Source: Haliclystus octoradiatus (lineage: Eukaryota; Cnidaria; Staurozoa; Stauromedusae; Haliclystidae). From it: 64,000 bases of DNA. Under the pieces are notes generated by a model that was not told the origin of the DNA, searched no databases, and was given only the letters and a program-made list of their open reading frames with translations. Location: positions 8,954,309 to 9,018,308 of the forward strand of contig OU744446.1 in the NCBI GenBank assembly GCA_916610825.1, written 5' to 3'. Position 1 is the stretch's first letter. Each line of letters starts with the position of its first letter. The position numbers and the translations under genes were made by a program. Positions 10,275 to 20,736 of this stretch are shown here, piece by piece.

Positions 10275-10430
10275 GCCTCATTCCATCCCGGCCCTCATTT
10301 CTGCGCGGCGCTCCAGTGAGGGCCTAATAAAACTGAAGGCTGAAAAGTGTGCCAGGAACCAAAAATACGGTGTGCCCAATCACAGCGCACCTTGGTATCA
10401 CGTGAAGTTTTATCGAGCGCTGGTTGGTGA
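10275..10430. repeat. extra direct copy of the fold-back element centre
   Basis: This block matches about 10955-11110 in the same orientation, sharing for example GGGCCTAATAAAACTGAAGG and CCCAATCACAGCGCACCTTG. It appears to be a partial duplicate of the adjacent palindromic element. Confidence 0.6.
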
Positions 10431-10489
10431 ATAAAACACTAAAAATGTAAACAAACTTGCTTGAATCATTCTCAAGGTTAATATTTTGA

Positions 10490-11560
10490 TCGTTTCTTCT
10501 GTCACATAGTCAATGCTTAATTATATATTTACGGAGAAATGGAATTTTGAATCAGAGTAATGCTGTATATTGGAGAATTGATCTTTAATTTCAAATATTT
10601 CTTTGAGTTTGATTATTTAAATCAAGATTCAAACCGACGGAAGTGCTTGCAACTTTCCAGCGATGGCGATCGTTCCGTCAAAACATGATGCTTTCTCCTT
10701 TTACTTGTATTGAACGCCCAAAAAGGCTTTCATAATGTTCATTAAGTCCTTCGAGATAATTTAATCTATTATTTCTATTTTTCTTATGTTGAAATTCATA
10801 ATAGCTGAATTCAGCAAATTTCAATTTTTGTTCACACCTCATTGTATTCTTCTTTGATGGGCCGACCAACCAACACCTGGCTGTAACTCACATGATACCA
10901 AGGTGCGCTGTGATTGGGCACACCACATTTCTTGTTTCTGGTACACATATTAACTAGCCTCATTCCACCACGGCCCTCAATTCTGCGCGGTGCTCCAGTT
11001 GGGGCCTAATAAAACTGAAGGTTAAAAACAGTGCCATAAACCAAAAATGTGGTGTGCCCACTGCCCAATCACAGCGCACCTTGATATCATGTGAGCTACA
11101 GCCAGGTGATGATTGGTCGGCCCCTCGAAGAACAATACAACGAGGTGTGAACAAAAATTGAAATTTGCTGAATTCAGCTATTTTGAATTTCAACATTTTG
11201 TAATCAAACTGTCAAAGAAAACTAAAAACATTAAGTTTACGGGGTTATTTTGGATCAAATTGGAATAAAAAATTAGAAATAATAGATTACATTACCTCGA
11301 AGGACTGTATGAACATTTATGGATGCCTTTTGATGGGCATAGAATACAAAATAAAAGGAAAAAACATCATGTTTTGACGGAGCAATCGCCATCGTTGGAA
11401 ATTTGTAAGCACTTCTGTTGGTTTGAATAGTCTTGATTTAAATAATCAAAATCAAAGAAATAATTAAAATTAAAGATCAATTTTCCAATATACAACATTG
11501 CTCTTATTCAAATTCCATTTCTCCGTAAATATAAATTGACAATCTGACAGAATAAACTGA
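10490..11560. mobile_element. fold-back element with arms of about 450-500 bp
   Basis: The left arm (about 10490-10946) is the inverted copy of the right arm (about 11035-11560). Shared blocks include the segment around TTTACGGAGAAATGGAATTT and the segment around ATTGAAATTTGCTGAATTC. A spacer of about 90 bases separates the arms. No ORF of substance is present, so it is non-autonomous. The arms differ by several indels, suggesting moderate age. Confidence 0.7.
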
Positions 11561-11699
11561 TAAGAATTTATATTAATTAACAACGTTTCGATCGCTTCAT
11601 GCAATCATTTTCAAGTTAAAGTTTGAAATTTATTATAGAATTATTTACTATTAATATGGGCTAATTTAATACAATATACAAAGGATAATAATAAAATAA

Positions 11700-11830
11700 T
11701 GCAAAATAAAGTACAAAATGACGTCAAAATGTCGCCAGACGATGTCGCCACATGTCGCCGAGAGAAAAAATGTAGTTCGAAAAATGATTAACTTTTCTGA
11801 TGTCGCCAGAGCGCAAAATGTCGCAAGCCA
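11700..11830. repeat. cluster of the short word TGTCGC(C)
   Basis: The word ATGTCGCC or close variants occurs about six times in 130 bases, without a fixed period. It is a local repeat of unknown meaning. Confidence 0.4.
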
Positions 11831-11950
11831 ATCAAATTGCTAGTTATTTTGACATGATTCGAAATGAGGCTAGAATGTCCAGACTTGTGTCCCAAAATTA
11901 AAATTGAACATTTCGCCCTTTTCAAAATATTCAAACTTTCACATTTATGA

Positions 11951-12145
11951 TTTGATTTAGTATTTTGTAAAGTCTTTTATTGTGAGTCTGCTGAGCATTG
12001 GGAAGAACATTTAATAATTTGCAGACATACTCAAACAGACTCTGAACAGCTGAGAATTATTCATAACAAGTTGAAACCCGTGAGCAATAAGTCAAATTTA
12101 TCTTTGAAACTTTTCTTTTCACACCGTTCTCGCACAGCCCAATAA
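11951..12145 (+). pseudogene. short coding-like fragment, possibly a retroelement C-terminus
   Basis: An open frame of 64 codons holds a C...E-H...H-L-I-I-C pattern followed by a charged stretch and a stop. The pattern resembles the zinc-binding tail of some non-LTR retrotransposon proteins. No start is evident and the assignment is weak. Confidence 0.25.
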
Positions 12146-12185
12146 ACATAAGTAATCTTCTTATAATAAAATATTTATAGTCCAA

Positions 12186-12530
12186 TTCCTTGTAATAGTC
12201 AATAGAAATTAGTAATTTGCGAAACGGAATGAAAGAAAATTGGTAATTTGCGGAATAAAATTTTTATCAGAAATATTCAGGAATTACATTCGAAATGTAA
12301 TTTTGAATAACTTTCGAACGAAAGCTGTGATAAATCAGGCAGTTCTGTCACGTCTTTTCATCTCATTGTCGCAAGTCTTTCGTCATAATTTCAATATCTT
12401 CCTATCAATTCTTTGCTAAGCAGCTTCTAGCCCCATCACATCGTATAGGTAAACATTTCCCCTCGCACATTATACAAAGTCGGAGGTGTCGATGATTATT
12501 TGTGTGGAGGAATTAAAGTAAAATAATTGT
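12186..12530. repeat. left arm of a large (about 6.8 kb) inverted repeat pair
   Basis: The reverse complement of about 18635-19010 matches this arm over about 350 bases with indels. Shared motifs include ATTAGTAATTTGCG, CACGTCTTTTCATC and GATGATTATTTGTGTGGA. The arms enclose the minus-strand Gypsy and its nested insertions. Confidence 0.65.
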
Positions 12531-12581
12531 ACATAACTACAAATTAAGACCCAAAACAATTTTGCTATTGATTTTAAACGT

Positions 12582-12797
12582 TTAGGAGTGGAGTTTTGTC
12601 AATTTGATCTTGTATTATATATTTCAATAGAAATATCCCTATAAAAAGCATGATTTATAGGGGGTACATCTCTGCAATGCTGTATTTCATTCCAAACTTA
12701 AATAATGCATCAATAGCACTTTGATGTTATCAATATCATTCTCAGACATGTAGCCTATCAAATTCAATCTGAGAAATAGTACTAACTCCACTCCTAA
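12582..12797. mobile_element. small MITE with 14-bp terminal inverted repeats
   Basis: TTAGGAGTGGAGTT at the left end is mirrored by AACTCCACTCCTAA at the right end. The interior is AT-rich and non-coding. A TA target duplication (mariner-like) is possible but not distinctive. Confidence 0.5.
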
Positions 12798-13029
12798 CCG
12801 ATTGAAATCGATAGAAAAATGGTCTTGGTTAATTTGTCATTTCATTTCATTTCAATACCAAATAGATACTAAATGATTAGAAACATTGATGACAATGACT
12901 CCGAGTAAAAATCACACAACAATCATGCACCTGATCAGCGTTTTACCCCTTCGCATTTTGTTATGTAAAATTTCTGTGTAATTAATTATCCACTTGTTTA
13001 CCTGTTAGCATTTTCTCATGTTTAGATTT

Positions 13030-14091
13030 ATAATATCCATATCAATTATATATATCCATATCGATTGATCCACGATGAGATTAGACAGAATAATAACATG
13101 TGTTTATATGATGTTTAGATATGTACTGTGTGTTTCACTATAATAAGGAGAATGCTTTATAGAATGGATAACAGCAAGATATTATAATAGAACCAAGATA
13201 GTCTAACTCAGATTTGTGTTTTTGAGAGTTTTAAACAGGCCATAATATTATCTTCTTACCTTTGTGAAAATCAACCAAATAAATTGTACTTAACATCCTC
13301 AAGCATTGAATAATTCAAATTTAAAAACGACGTCTTTGCCTGACATCAATAACATCCTCAAAGTCTATCTTTGTTGACCCAATATCGATCAATTCCAAAC
13401 ATTTTGATCTGTTTTGCCACGGCAAAATCACTGAGAATTGGCCTCAAAATCTGTTTTAAGATCATCTCGTTTCGATGCGAAAAAATTACCGGGGTTCAGA
13501 TTATCAAACAAACAAACTTACTTTCTTGTGAAAAGTAAAACATTTTTTCGCGCGGTTCAGATGAAATCATGAAAACCAGTTCTGTTGATTTTTTGCCACT
13601 CGCGACATTTCAAACATATTGAATATCAGCAATGTTTAATAAATGTTTCACAAGAAAGTAAGTTTGTTTGTTTGATAATCTGAGCCCCGGTAATTTTTTC
13701 GCATCGAAACGAGTTGATCTTAAAATAGATTTTGAGGCCAATTCTCAGTGATTTTGCCGTGGCAAAACAGATCAAAATGTTTGGAATTGATCGATATTGG
13801 GTCAACAAAGATAGACTTTTGAGGATGTTATTGATGTCAGGCAAAGACGTCGTTTTTAAATTTGAATTATTCAATGCTTGAGGATGTTAAATACAATTTA
13901 TTTGGTTGATTTTCACAAAGGTAAGATAATATTATGGCCTGTTTAAAACTCTCAAAAACACAAATCTGAGTTAGACTATCTTGGTTCTATTATAATATCT
14001 TGATAACAGTGACTTATATATTAACTCAATAGAGGCTACATGATAAAGAGGCCACTGAATCCGCTATTTACATAATTCAATATCCATTACA
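13030..14091 (-). repeat. 3' LTR of the minus-strand Gypsy, split by an 828-bp palindrome
   Basis: Bases 13033-13165 match 17275-17425 in the same orientation, for example over GAGATTAGACAGAATAATAA. These are the two LTRs of the element in between. The minus-strand LTR start is at 14091 (TGTAATGG), after a purine tract GGGGGGACCTC. Without the nested element the LTR is about 227 bases. Confidence 0.65.
13175..14002. mobile_element. long palindromic DNA element with 7-bp target duplication
   Basis: The arms 13175-13537 and about 13640-14002 are nearly perfect inverted copies. Both ends read CAAGATATTATAATAG inward. ATAACAG occurs directly before (13168-13174) and after (14003-14009), a clear 7-base target-site duplication. 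The spacer of about 100 bases holds no gene. The 82-codon frame on the minus strand is an accident of the arm. A truncated relative lies at 23605-23948. Confidence 0.8.
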
Positions 14092-14320
14092 GAGGTCCCC
14101 CCAAGGAGGGCGCAGTCTTATATTATAATATAAATGAGTCATTAAACTATGTAAATCGATGTAATTAGTTATATACGTGAAAGTATCATTAAGTATGTAT
14201 CTTCTTATTGTTTTTATAATAACAAAACAAAGTTAATTTCTAAAAATACTGAATGTGTATTATCATACTAATTGATTTCAATAAACGGAAAACTTGACTA
14301 AGTAATATATAATAATATCA

Positions 14321-17288
14321 TTAATAATAAAGATAATCAGATGATGGCTTGAAGTGTACTCTACGACCAACACGCGTAGTTGTGATATCGTCATTAATTG
14401 TATCTGGTATCTGAATAGTGTTAGTATGTACAGTAGGAGATGAATCATTGATATTTGTTTCTTTTTCTGAGACAGGTTTTAATCTATTTACAGCTACAGT
14501 ATCCAATTTTGCATCACGTTTAATTGTAAAGTATTTAGGTGTTCGTGATATAGCTTCATATGGACCAGAATACGGAGCTTCTAATGGTCTTTTAGGCCGG
14601 TCGACTCGTACCCAAACACGGCGACAAGTATTTAAATCGTACGGGACGTGACTAGATGTTTGTGCACGTACCAGTGGTTTGAATTGTACATCTTTGAAGT
14701 GTTCTTGTAATTGTTGTAGTAATTGATGCGAAGATAGTAATTTATCATCCTCTAAACCAGAATATCTAGTGACCCATTTCCTAAACAATGTCAAGGTGAA
14801 CGGTTTGGAGACGGTTACAAGGCAAATCATATTGTAACGATGGAGTGACTGTGTGACGTATGATTTTCTGTTGCTGATAAGACTGACAAGCGCGTACACA
14901 CTGGGCAATGCACTGCTTCATGTGAGGCCAATAAAAACGATCAGATATTAATTTGTGAGAAGCAGACCGACCGTAGTGACCAATGGCTATGCATACTGTC
15001 AAAAATGCGGCGGCACAGAGGAACAGGAACGAATGGGCGCGGTATTTTTGTAGATGTTCCACACCAAAGTGTACAATCTTCAAAAGTACAAAGGAATGAA
15101 CCACATTTTTGGAAAATCGGAAGAGGCTTGAATGGAAACGAGATCAGACAATGAAACTCACAGATTGTGGTGAATCATCAGAAATATTTTCAATAGTTGA
15201 ATCGCGTGATAAGGTATCAGCTACGACATTTGTATCACCAGGAATGTAAACAATATCATGTACAAATTCAGAGATGAAGGGAAAACGTCTAAATTGATGT
15301 GGGGAATGATTGGTTTCTTGATGAAAGACAAATGCTAATGCAATAGTTTTATGATCAGTGAAAACAGTTACAGTGATATTAAAAATGGCGAGAATAAAAT
15401 GCAAGTGGAGCGGATTGACCTTGATGTTTATGAAGAACTGTACCTATAGCATAATTAGACGCATCAGTTGTTAATGAAAATGTGCTACAAGAAGGATTGG
15501 GATGGCACAATGTAACAGCAGAATTAATAGAGTCTTTAAATGATTGAAATGCTAAAGAATGTTGATCGGTAAAAATAAAAGGAGAACGAATACGATTATG
15601 TCGTTGATTTCTAATCGGGGGTTGTGTTAGCCTGCGTACCAGCCCCAAGGTTTTTTCTGAAACCATAGGTTTCAGAAAAAACCTTGGGGTTGGTACGCAG
15701 GCTAGGGTTGTGTGGCAGTTGCTAAGGATTGTAAATGCAAAACTAAATCAGCATAATTTGGTATGAATCGTCTATAAAAAGAAAACATGCCTAAAATGCG
15801 ACGAAGAGAGTGGTAATCTTTTGGAGGCTGTAATTGTAAGAGATTTTCCGTAGATCTCGGTTTAGGATGAATGCCAGAGTGAGAAACGGAGAAACCGAGA
15901 AGAAAAAGTGGCGGTGCTGTTTTTTAAACCCATAGGTATACATCGAAAACGGTAAGAACCGAAAGGAGTTGTGACTGTGGTTTTATCAATATCTGCCGGG
16001 TGAATTGGAATTTGATAGTAAGCTTTTGTGAGGTCAAGACGTGAAAATATTTTAGCACCAAATAAATCGTTATTTAATGATTGGATATCATACAGGGATT
16101 GGATATCGGTCCGGTTTGGTAATTCTATTAAGAGCCTGATAATCACTAGTTTGTGGGCAGACCTTACTTGAAAACCTTTCTTCCTCGTTAGTACTTACTA
16201 ATGGGTGTTTGGAAAGCAAGATTGCATGAATGTAAATTAGTTGAAAGAGATGTGTTGTTATCGATTAAACATTTACGAGAGCAATCCAAAATAATTTTGT
16301 TTGTAATTAAAAAATCCATAAATGCCTAAAATTGATTGCGTGACATCAGCAACAATAAAAGTGTGTGTAAAACGACGACGTAAACGAGGGAGGCTAATTT
16401 CGCAATGTAAATATCCGGAAACATTGATTGGGTGACCAGAGGCCGAAATTAAAGACACATTTGTATTTGAAACGAGGACATTGTTTGAGTTGACAAAAGA
16501 AGAAGGTATAATAGAAGCAGAAGAACCTGTGTCTTAGCAGCATAGAAAATATGGGAGCGGCACATTATCGGTTTTTGGCTCTGATAATTGATAATATCCG
16601 CGAACAATGTAAGGCGGATACCACGCTGGTGACTGATCAATTTGTGAAGCAGCAGTTGGACTCGGGGCGAAAGGTTTACAGGTTCAAAACGAGCTGCACC
16701 CCTAATCGTTTCTGCTACCTTCAAAAACTGCTCACTGGGCAATCCAATATGACCTAAGAGTAAATCCCTAACACATGTAGGCAAAGCATCCATTAGCCGA
16801 TGGTACACTAAATTATCTAACGGGGCTATGCCTGAGGATATCAAGGATTTTCTAATTCGTAATGCACAAACAGAAGGCTTAAGGCCATCAAGCGAGATCT
16901 CACCGAGTGCCTCTTCTGACCGTTGATGGTTTGTCTTCCGAAACATCGTGATAATTCGTGTCTTGAGCGTGGTATACGGAGTCGGTGATGTGAATAGATT
17001 AGGTGTAACAGCCAAAGGACCAAAATCTGACGGCAGTCCTGGAACGACATAATTAAATTTAGATAATTCCTTTGTAATCCGTCTTAGAGTAAATAAGCAT
17101 TCTATCTGCTGGAACCAAAATAAAATTTGTATCCGATGAAATGCTGGTAATATGATTGGCATGCGGATTGCAGAAATTGATCCTTCTCCGTAGTGACTTT
17201 CGTGGGGATTTTCTAATGTGTGTGTGTTTGAAGGCTGCGTGTGGCGTTGAAGTTTAATCGGGGTGACCATTTGTAGTATCCATATCAA
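14321..17288 (-). pseudogene. dead Gypsy-type gag-pol on the minus strand
   Basis: Read right to left, the domain order is that of Gypsy. Gag lies at 17288-16449 (F-N-Y-V-V and R-D-L-L-L-G-H-I capsid features). The protease tail (16458-16273) ends I-L-G-I. RT at 16146-15862 has L-D-L-T-K-A-Y-Y-Q. RNase H is at 15666-15379 (T-T-D-A-S-N) and 15404-15144 (T-D-H-K, A-D-T-L-S-R-D). Integrase zinc and linker pieces are at 15104-14781, and the C-terminal part is at 14908-14321. The segment that should carry RT Y-x-D-D is missing between about 15862 and 15800, and there are several frameshifts. A 77-bp hairpin at 15628-15704 interrupts it further. Both LTRs survive in part. It is close in sequence to the Gypsy at 35.1-38.0 kb, with the same polypurine and LTR start style. 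Confidence 0.85.
15628..15704. mobile_element. 77-bp near-perfect hairpin MITE with 9-bp target duplication
   Basis: Inverted arms of about 37 bases, starting TAGCCTGCGTACCAGCCCCA, meet around ATA with a single mismatch. GGGTTGTGT stands on both sides (15619-15627 and 15705-15713). A 9-base target duplication with arms filling the whole element suggests a Mutator-type MITE. Confidence 0.75.
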
Positions 17289-17429
17289 TTATATGTGATT
17301 GATCATGGATTGATCCATGATGAGATTAGACAGAATAATAACACGTGTTTATATGATGTTTAGATATGTACTGTGTATTTCACTGGTTTCACTATAATGT
17401 GGAAAAGGCTTTATAGTAGATAACTAATA
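17278..17429 (-). repeat. partial 5' LTR of the minus-strand Gypsy
   Basis: This matches 13033-13165. The end reads TACTACA on the minus strand just before the gag leader. The outer part of the LTR is lost or unrecognisable near the hAT-like insertion at 17438. Confidence 0.6.
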
Positions 17430-17437
17430 AATGAAAA

Positions 17438-18626
17438 CATAGGCGTAGGAGCTGGGGGGCAGGGGGGCATTTGCCCCCCAAACGCATTTGAGAAAAAAAT
17501 TCGGGCAATTTTTCGGGCAAATCAACAAATTACGAGTCTTTTGTGGTACAGTGAAAGTGTTCAGGAAATTTATTGTGTATTAATAGAATTCAACACTTCA
17601 CAAAAACAGTTTTATGAACAGGAGTATACTATGCATTGTAAGCCTACTGGCAAGCTTTCTTCTTATCATGTTCCAATCTAATATTCATAATTTTATGCAA
17701 TAATTATGATTGCTATATCGCTTAATTATTTTGAAGACTCCACCTCCACTAGTTTTGCAATATAAAAAATCCAGAACTCATCTACACGCTTTATATATTA
17801 ACGTCTAAAAAGATTAAGACTGTGATGACATGAGAAATGTTACATTGACCCAAATGTGTAAGTGGAAATTTTTAGGTCAATTTTCGGGCAGATCAAGCTA
17901 TTTCTTATATCTCTTTGCAAAATGAAATTATTCAGTCATTCAATATTTCGCAGGTTATACGTAACGTTGTCCTGAAAAATATCAGTAAACAATAATCCAA
18001 ATTTTCTTGCTCGCTCTGCTCGCATCAATTCTTCGCATCAGATCATATAGGGATTAGTGAAGCAGATCACTATTTGCCATAAAATAGGCTTGTCTCGCTC
18101 TTTCAAATTAAATACATAACCCAGTGCTGCATATGAAAGTGTATTTTACGGTGCCTAAAATACACTGCTATATGCAGCAAAATATTCTGCTCTAAGGTGT
18201 CCAAACATTCTCAGGAAATAAAAGTAAATACCTAAAATAGGATGACCTATATGACGAGCCAGGTATGACTAAAACGTTCTTTATAACGATCCACTACAGG
18301 GAGAAATGAACGTTATTATTTACACCGTAAAGCTAAGTTGCAGGAGGAATGGAATAGCTGATAACGGCTTTTTGAATTCAGTAAAAAATTATATAATCAT
18401 ATAATTGCTTAAAATGAATGTAAAATGAATATGTTTCAATATTTAATGACGGTATTAAGAAATTTGTGGGGCTGAAGGAGGCCTGTGATGTCTGTGTTTG
18501 TATCCTGTGATAAATCTTCTGCAATTTTGCATGTGAGTTACCTCTTATAACAACATTTCCCGGAAAAATTTTTTCGGGCAAAACCATTTTTGCCCCCCTG
18601 GTTGGAAATGTGCCCCTAGGCCTATG
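17438..18626. mobile_element. non-autonomous hAT-like element with 8-bp target duplication
   Basis: The left end is CATAGGCGTAGG followed by a G-rich run. The right end, read in reverse, is CATAGGCCTAGGGG with a similar GGGGGGCA block. AATGAAAA flanks both ends (17430-17437 and 18627-18634). An 8-base duplication and CA-starting ends fit hAT. The 1.19-kb interior has no transposase; the 93-codon minus frame at 18378-18659 overruns the element end and is not a gene. Confidence 0.7.
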
Positions 18627-18634
18627 AATGAAAA

Positions 18635-19010
18635 CGTTTAGAATTTCATCTCTCCACACAAATAATCATCGATACAGGACTGGAAAGTTTGCATACGATG
18701 TGATGGAGCTAGATGCTGTTTAGCACAGAAACGATTAAAGCGATTGGAATATGTTGAAATTTTGACGAAAGACGATGAAAAGACGTGGACAGAATTGCCG
18801 AGTTATCACGGCTTTAGTTTGAAAGTTCTTCACCTTCGTCAAAATAACAGTTTGAATGCATTTCCGATGAATTGTAGTTTTTAATTATGAAGTATCCGAT
18901 AAATGATGTTTATAATTGAATATTTCTGAATAAATATTTTGATCCGCAAATTACCAAATTTTTTTTCATTCCGTTACGCAAATTACTAATTTCTCATGAT
19001 CCATTCCGCA
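18635..19010. repeat. right arm of the large inverted repeat pair
   Basis: This is the inverted partner of 12186-12530. It extends to the right into short tandem copies of a unit near CATTCCGTTCCGCAAAATACTAATTTCTCA (about four copies, 18985-19100). Confidence 0.65.
18666..18884 (+). pseudogene. coding-like 72-codon stretch inside the right arm, unrecognised
   Basis: An open frame bounded by stops encodes a cluster C-I-R-C-D-G-A-R-C-C, then a basic helix-like K-R-L-K-R-L-E-Y-V and ordinary mixed residues. The left arm at about 12410-12450 keeps the core R-C-D-G-A-R with a stop soon after. The repeat arms therefore may carry a gene fragment. I do not recognise the family. Confidence 0.3.
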
Positions 19011-19230
19011 AAATACTAATTTCTCATATTCCATTCCTTAAAATACTTACTAATTTCTCACATTCCGTTCCGCAAAATATTAATTCTTATATTCCGTTCC
19101 GATAAGCCAATATTATTTGATCTTAGAAGCAATTTTTACCTTCGTTGACTCGAACAGATTTACGCATGCGCAAATTGAGTGCCGGACGGCTATCATTTTG
19201 AAATTGGTGTCCGGCTACCGGACCGCTAAC

Positions 19231-19249
19231 CACGTGGTTAATATATATA
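19231..19249 (+). promoter_or_regulatory. E-box and TATA element upstream of GPCR 1
   Basis: CACGTG is followed by TTAATATATATAGGATGCAA, which recurs almost unchanged upstream of GPCR 2 (from 21886). It is placed about 310 bases before the ATG, consistent with a TATA promoter and a 5' UTR. Confidence 0.5.
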
Positions 19250-19557
19250 GGATGCAATGCAGCCAGCCGAAGTCAACTCAATATTAAGACGAAGTCAACA
19301 AGTTGAAGTTTTTATGAATCATTTTGGAATTTCTATTCTGAACAAATAAAAGAACTTATTTCACGAGCATGAATTAATTGAATGATTTTACACTTATAAA
19401 GTCACTAATCGAGTTTAATATTATCTTCGGTTTTTTATAATAAAGCTAAAAAAGTAGCTTATATGATGATTATATCAAGGTTATTTGAAATCAGCAGCAA
19501 TGTATTAGATAGTGTTTGTTATGGTTAGATGGTTATAACAACAAACATTTATAAATC

Positions 19558-20472
19558 ATGTCTACGTTACAAGATAATTGTCTAGAAATTTCCGTAATGC
19601 TGGCAGGCAAGCATTCAGAAACAGCGAGATATATATTTGGTATAATTTCAATCAGTATAGCTATTAGTACTACATTCCTAAATGGTATGTTTATATTATC
19701 GATGATTCAAATGAGAAAAATCAGGACAACATCAAATTGTTTAATTGCAATTTTATCAATTAGTGATCTTACAACTGGCATATTAACATTATCAATGCTT
19801 TCAGTAGGCTATCTCTACAAACCTATAACAGATTCATGTACGTTTTTGTATCTTCTTATCGATGCTGGTTGTACAACATCATTAATGACAATGATTGGAC
19901 TTTTATTAGTAACAACAGATCGATATTTGGCAATTGTTTATCCGTATTATTATTTCAAATTAATGACGCCAAGCTTTCTTGTTAGAGTTGCGTCGATAAC
20001 AGTTATTTTTTCAGTTACTTTGAGTGTGGTGGGTACATTAACACCTCATTTTGTTATGTATCGTTTACCATTTGGATTATTAAGCATCTTTATTGCCTTT
20101 TGGTGTATATATTCTTATAGAAAAATATTTCTCGTTCGCCGAACTATTATTTCTAGTGGTGTAAGTATAGATGCAGCCTATTCACTTTGTGACATCAAAT
20201 ACTGTACGACGATTGGCTGGATATTGGCTGCAGCAACAATTTGTTATGTACCGTTTGGTACATTAAACCTTTTAATGGTTGTTGGTATTGATGTTGATGA
20301 TACATTATTTGGTGTAACAGCTTTATTTTTACTTTCAAATTCAGCAATTAATCCAATCATATATTGCTTCAAAATCAGGAATACACGAAGAGCAATGTTT
20401 AAATTAGTCAGAAATATGACACATCTAACTAAAAAATATGATATTAATTACAATATATCTAGTAACAATTAA
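19558..20472 (+). CDS. intronless rhodopsin-class G-protein-coupled receptor (copy 1)
   Basis: A complete 304-residue seven-helix receptor. Landmarks: helix 2 Asp in S-I-S-D-L; a Cys before helix 3 (D-S-C-T-F); T-D-R-Y at 120-123 ending helix 3; C-Y-V-P at 229-232 in helix 6; N-P-I-I-Y at 265-269 in helix 7, followed by a basic helix-8 segment. The loop between helices 4 and 5 is very short and has no cysteine, and helix 5 lacks the usual proline. Melanocortin-type receptors share these traits, but ligand and subfamily are unknown. Signalling through a heterotrimeric G protein at the plasma membrane is expected from the family. The C-tail is shorter than that of copy 2, ending S-S-N-N, and a MITE starts 15 bases after the stop. 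The ATG is supported by position and by conservation with copy 2. Confidence 0.9.
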   Translation: MSTLQDNCLEISVMLAGKHSETARYIFGIISISIAISTTFLNGMFILSMIQMRKIRTTSNCLIAILSISDLTTGILTLSMLSVGYLYKPITDSCTFLYLLIDAGCTTSLMTMIGLLLVTTDRYLAIVYPYYYFKLMTPSFLVRVASITVIFSVTLSVVGTLTPHFVMYRLPFGLLSIFIAFWCIYSYRKIFLVRRTIISSGVSIDAAYSLCDIKYCTTIGWILAAATICYVPFGTLNLLMVVGIDVDDTLFGVTALFLLSNSAINPIIYCFKIRNTRRAMFKLVRNMTHLTKKYDINYNISSNN

Positions 20473-20486
20473 AATAACAGTAACAT

Positions 20487-20736
20487 ACGGCCCGGGGGGA
20501 CTTCTATACTTTTTGGGCGGGGTCAGGCCATTTTCAGGAATTGGGGAGGATGATAAAATTGACAGTGAGAATTAAGACCCTAAAATTTTCTGTCTCTACT
20601 TCCAAAAGAGAAGAAAGATGAAAAATATCGGAAACCTTCAAAATGATAGTGTGAAATTTGACAAGAATCCGAAAAATCCACCCCTTAAAAATGACACGTC
20701 CTGTATAGTGGATATATAGAAGTGCCCCCGGACATA
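20487..20736. mobile_element. MITE with G-rich terminal inverted repeats, next to GPCR 1
   Basis: CCCGGGGGGACTTCTATA at the left is mirrored by TATAGAAGTGCCCCCGG at the right, about 250 bases apart. ACATA stands outside both ends, a possible short target duplication. It lies in what is probably the 3' UTR of GPCR 1. Confidence 0.65.

Noticed and set aside
13626..13874. 82-residue minus-strand ORF
   Set aside because: It lies in one arm of the 828-bp palindrome.
18378..18659. 93-residue minus-strand ORF
   Set aside because: It crosses the end of the hAT-like element and its target duplication, so it is accidental.
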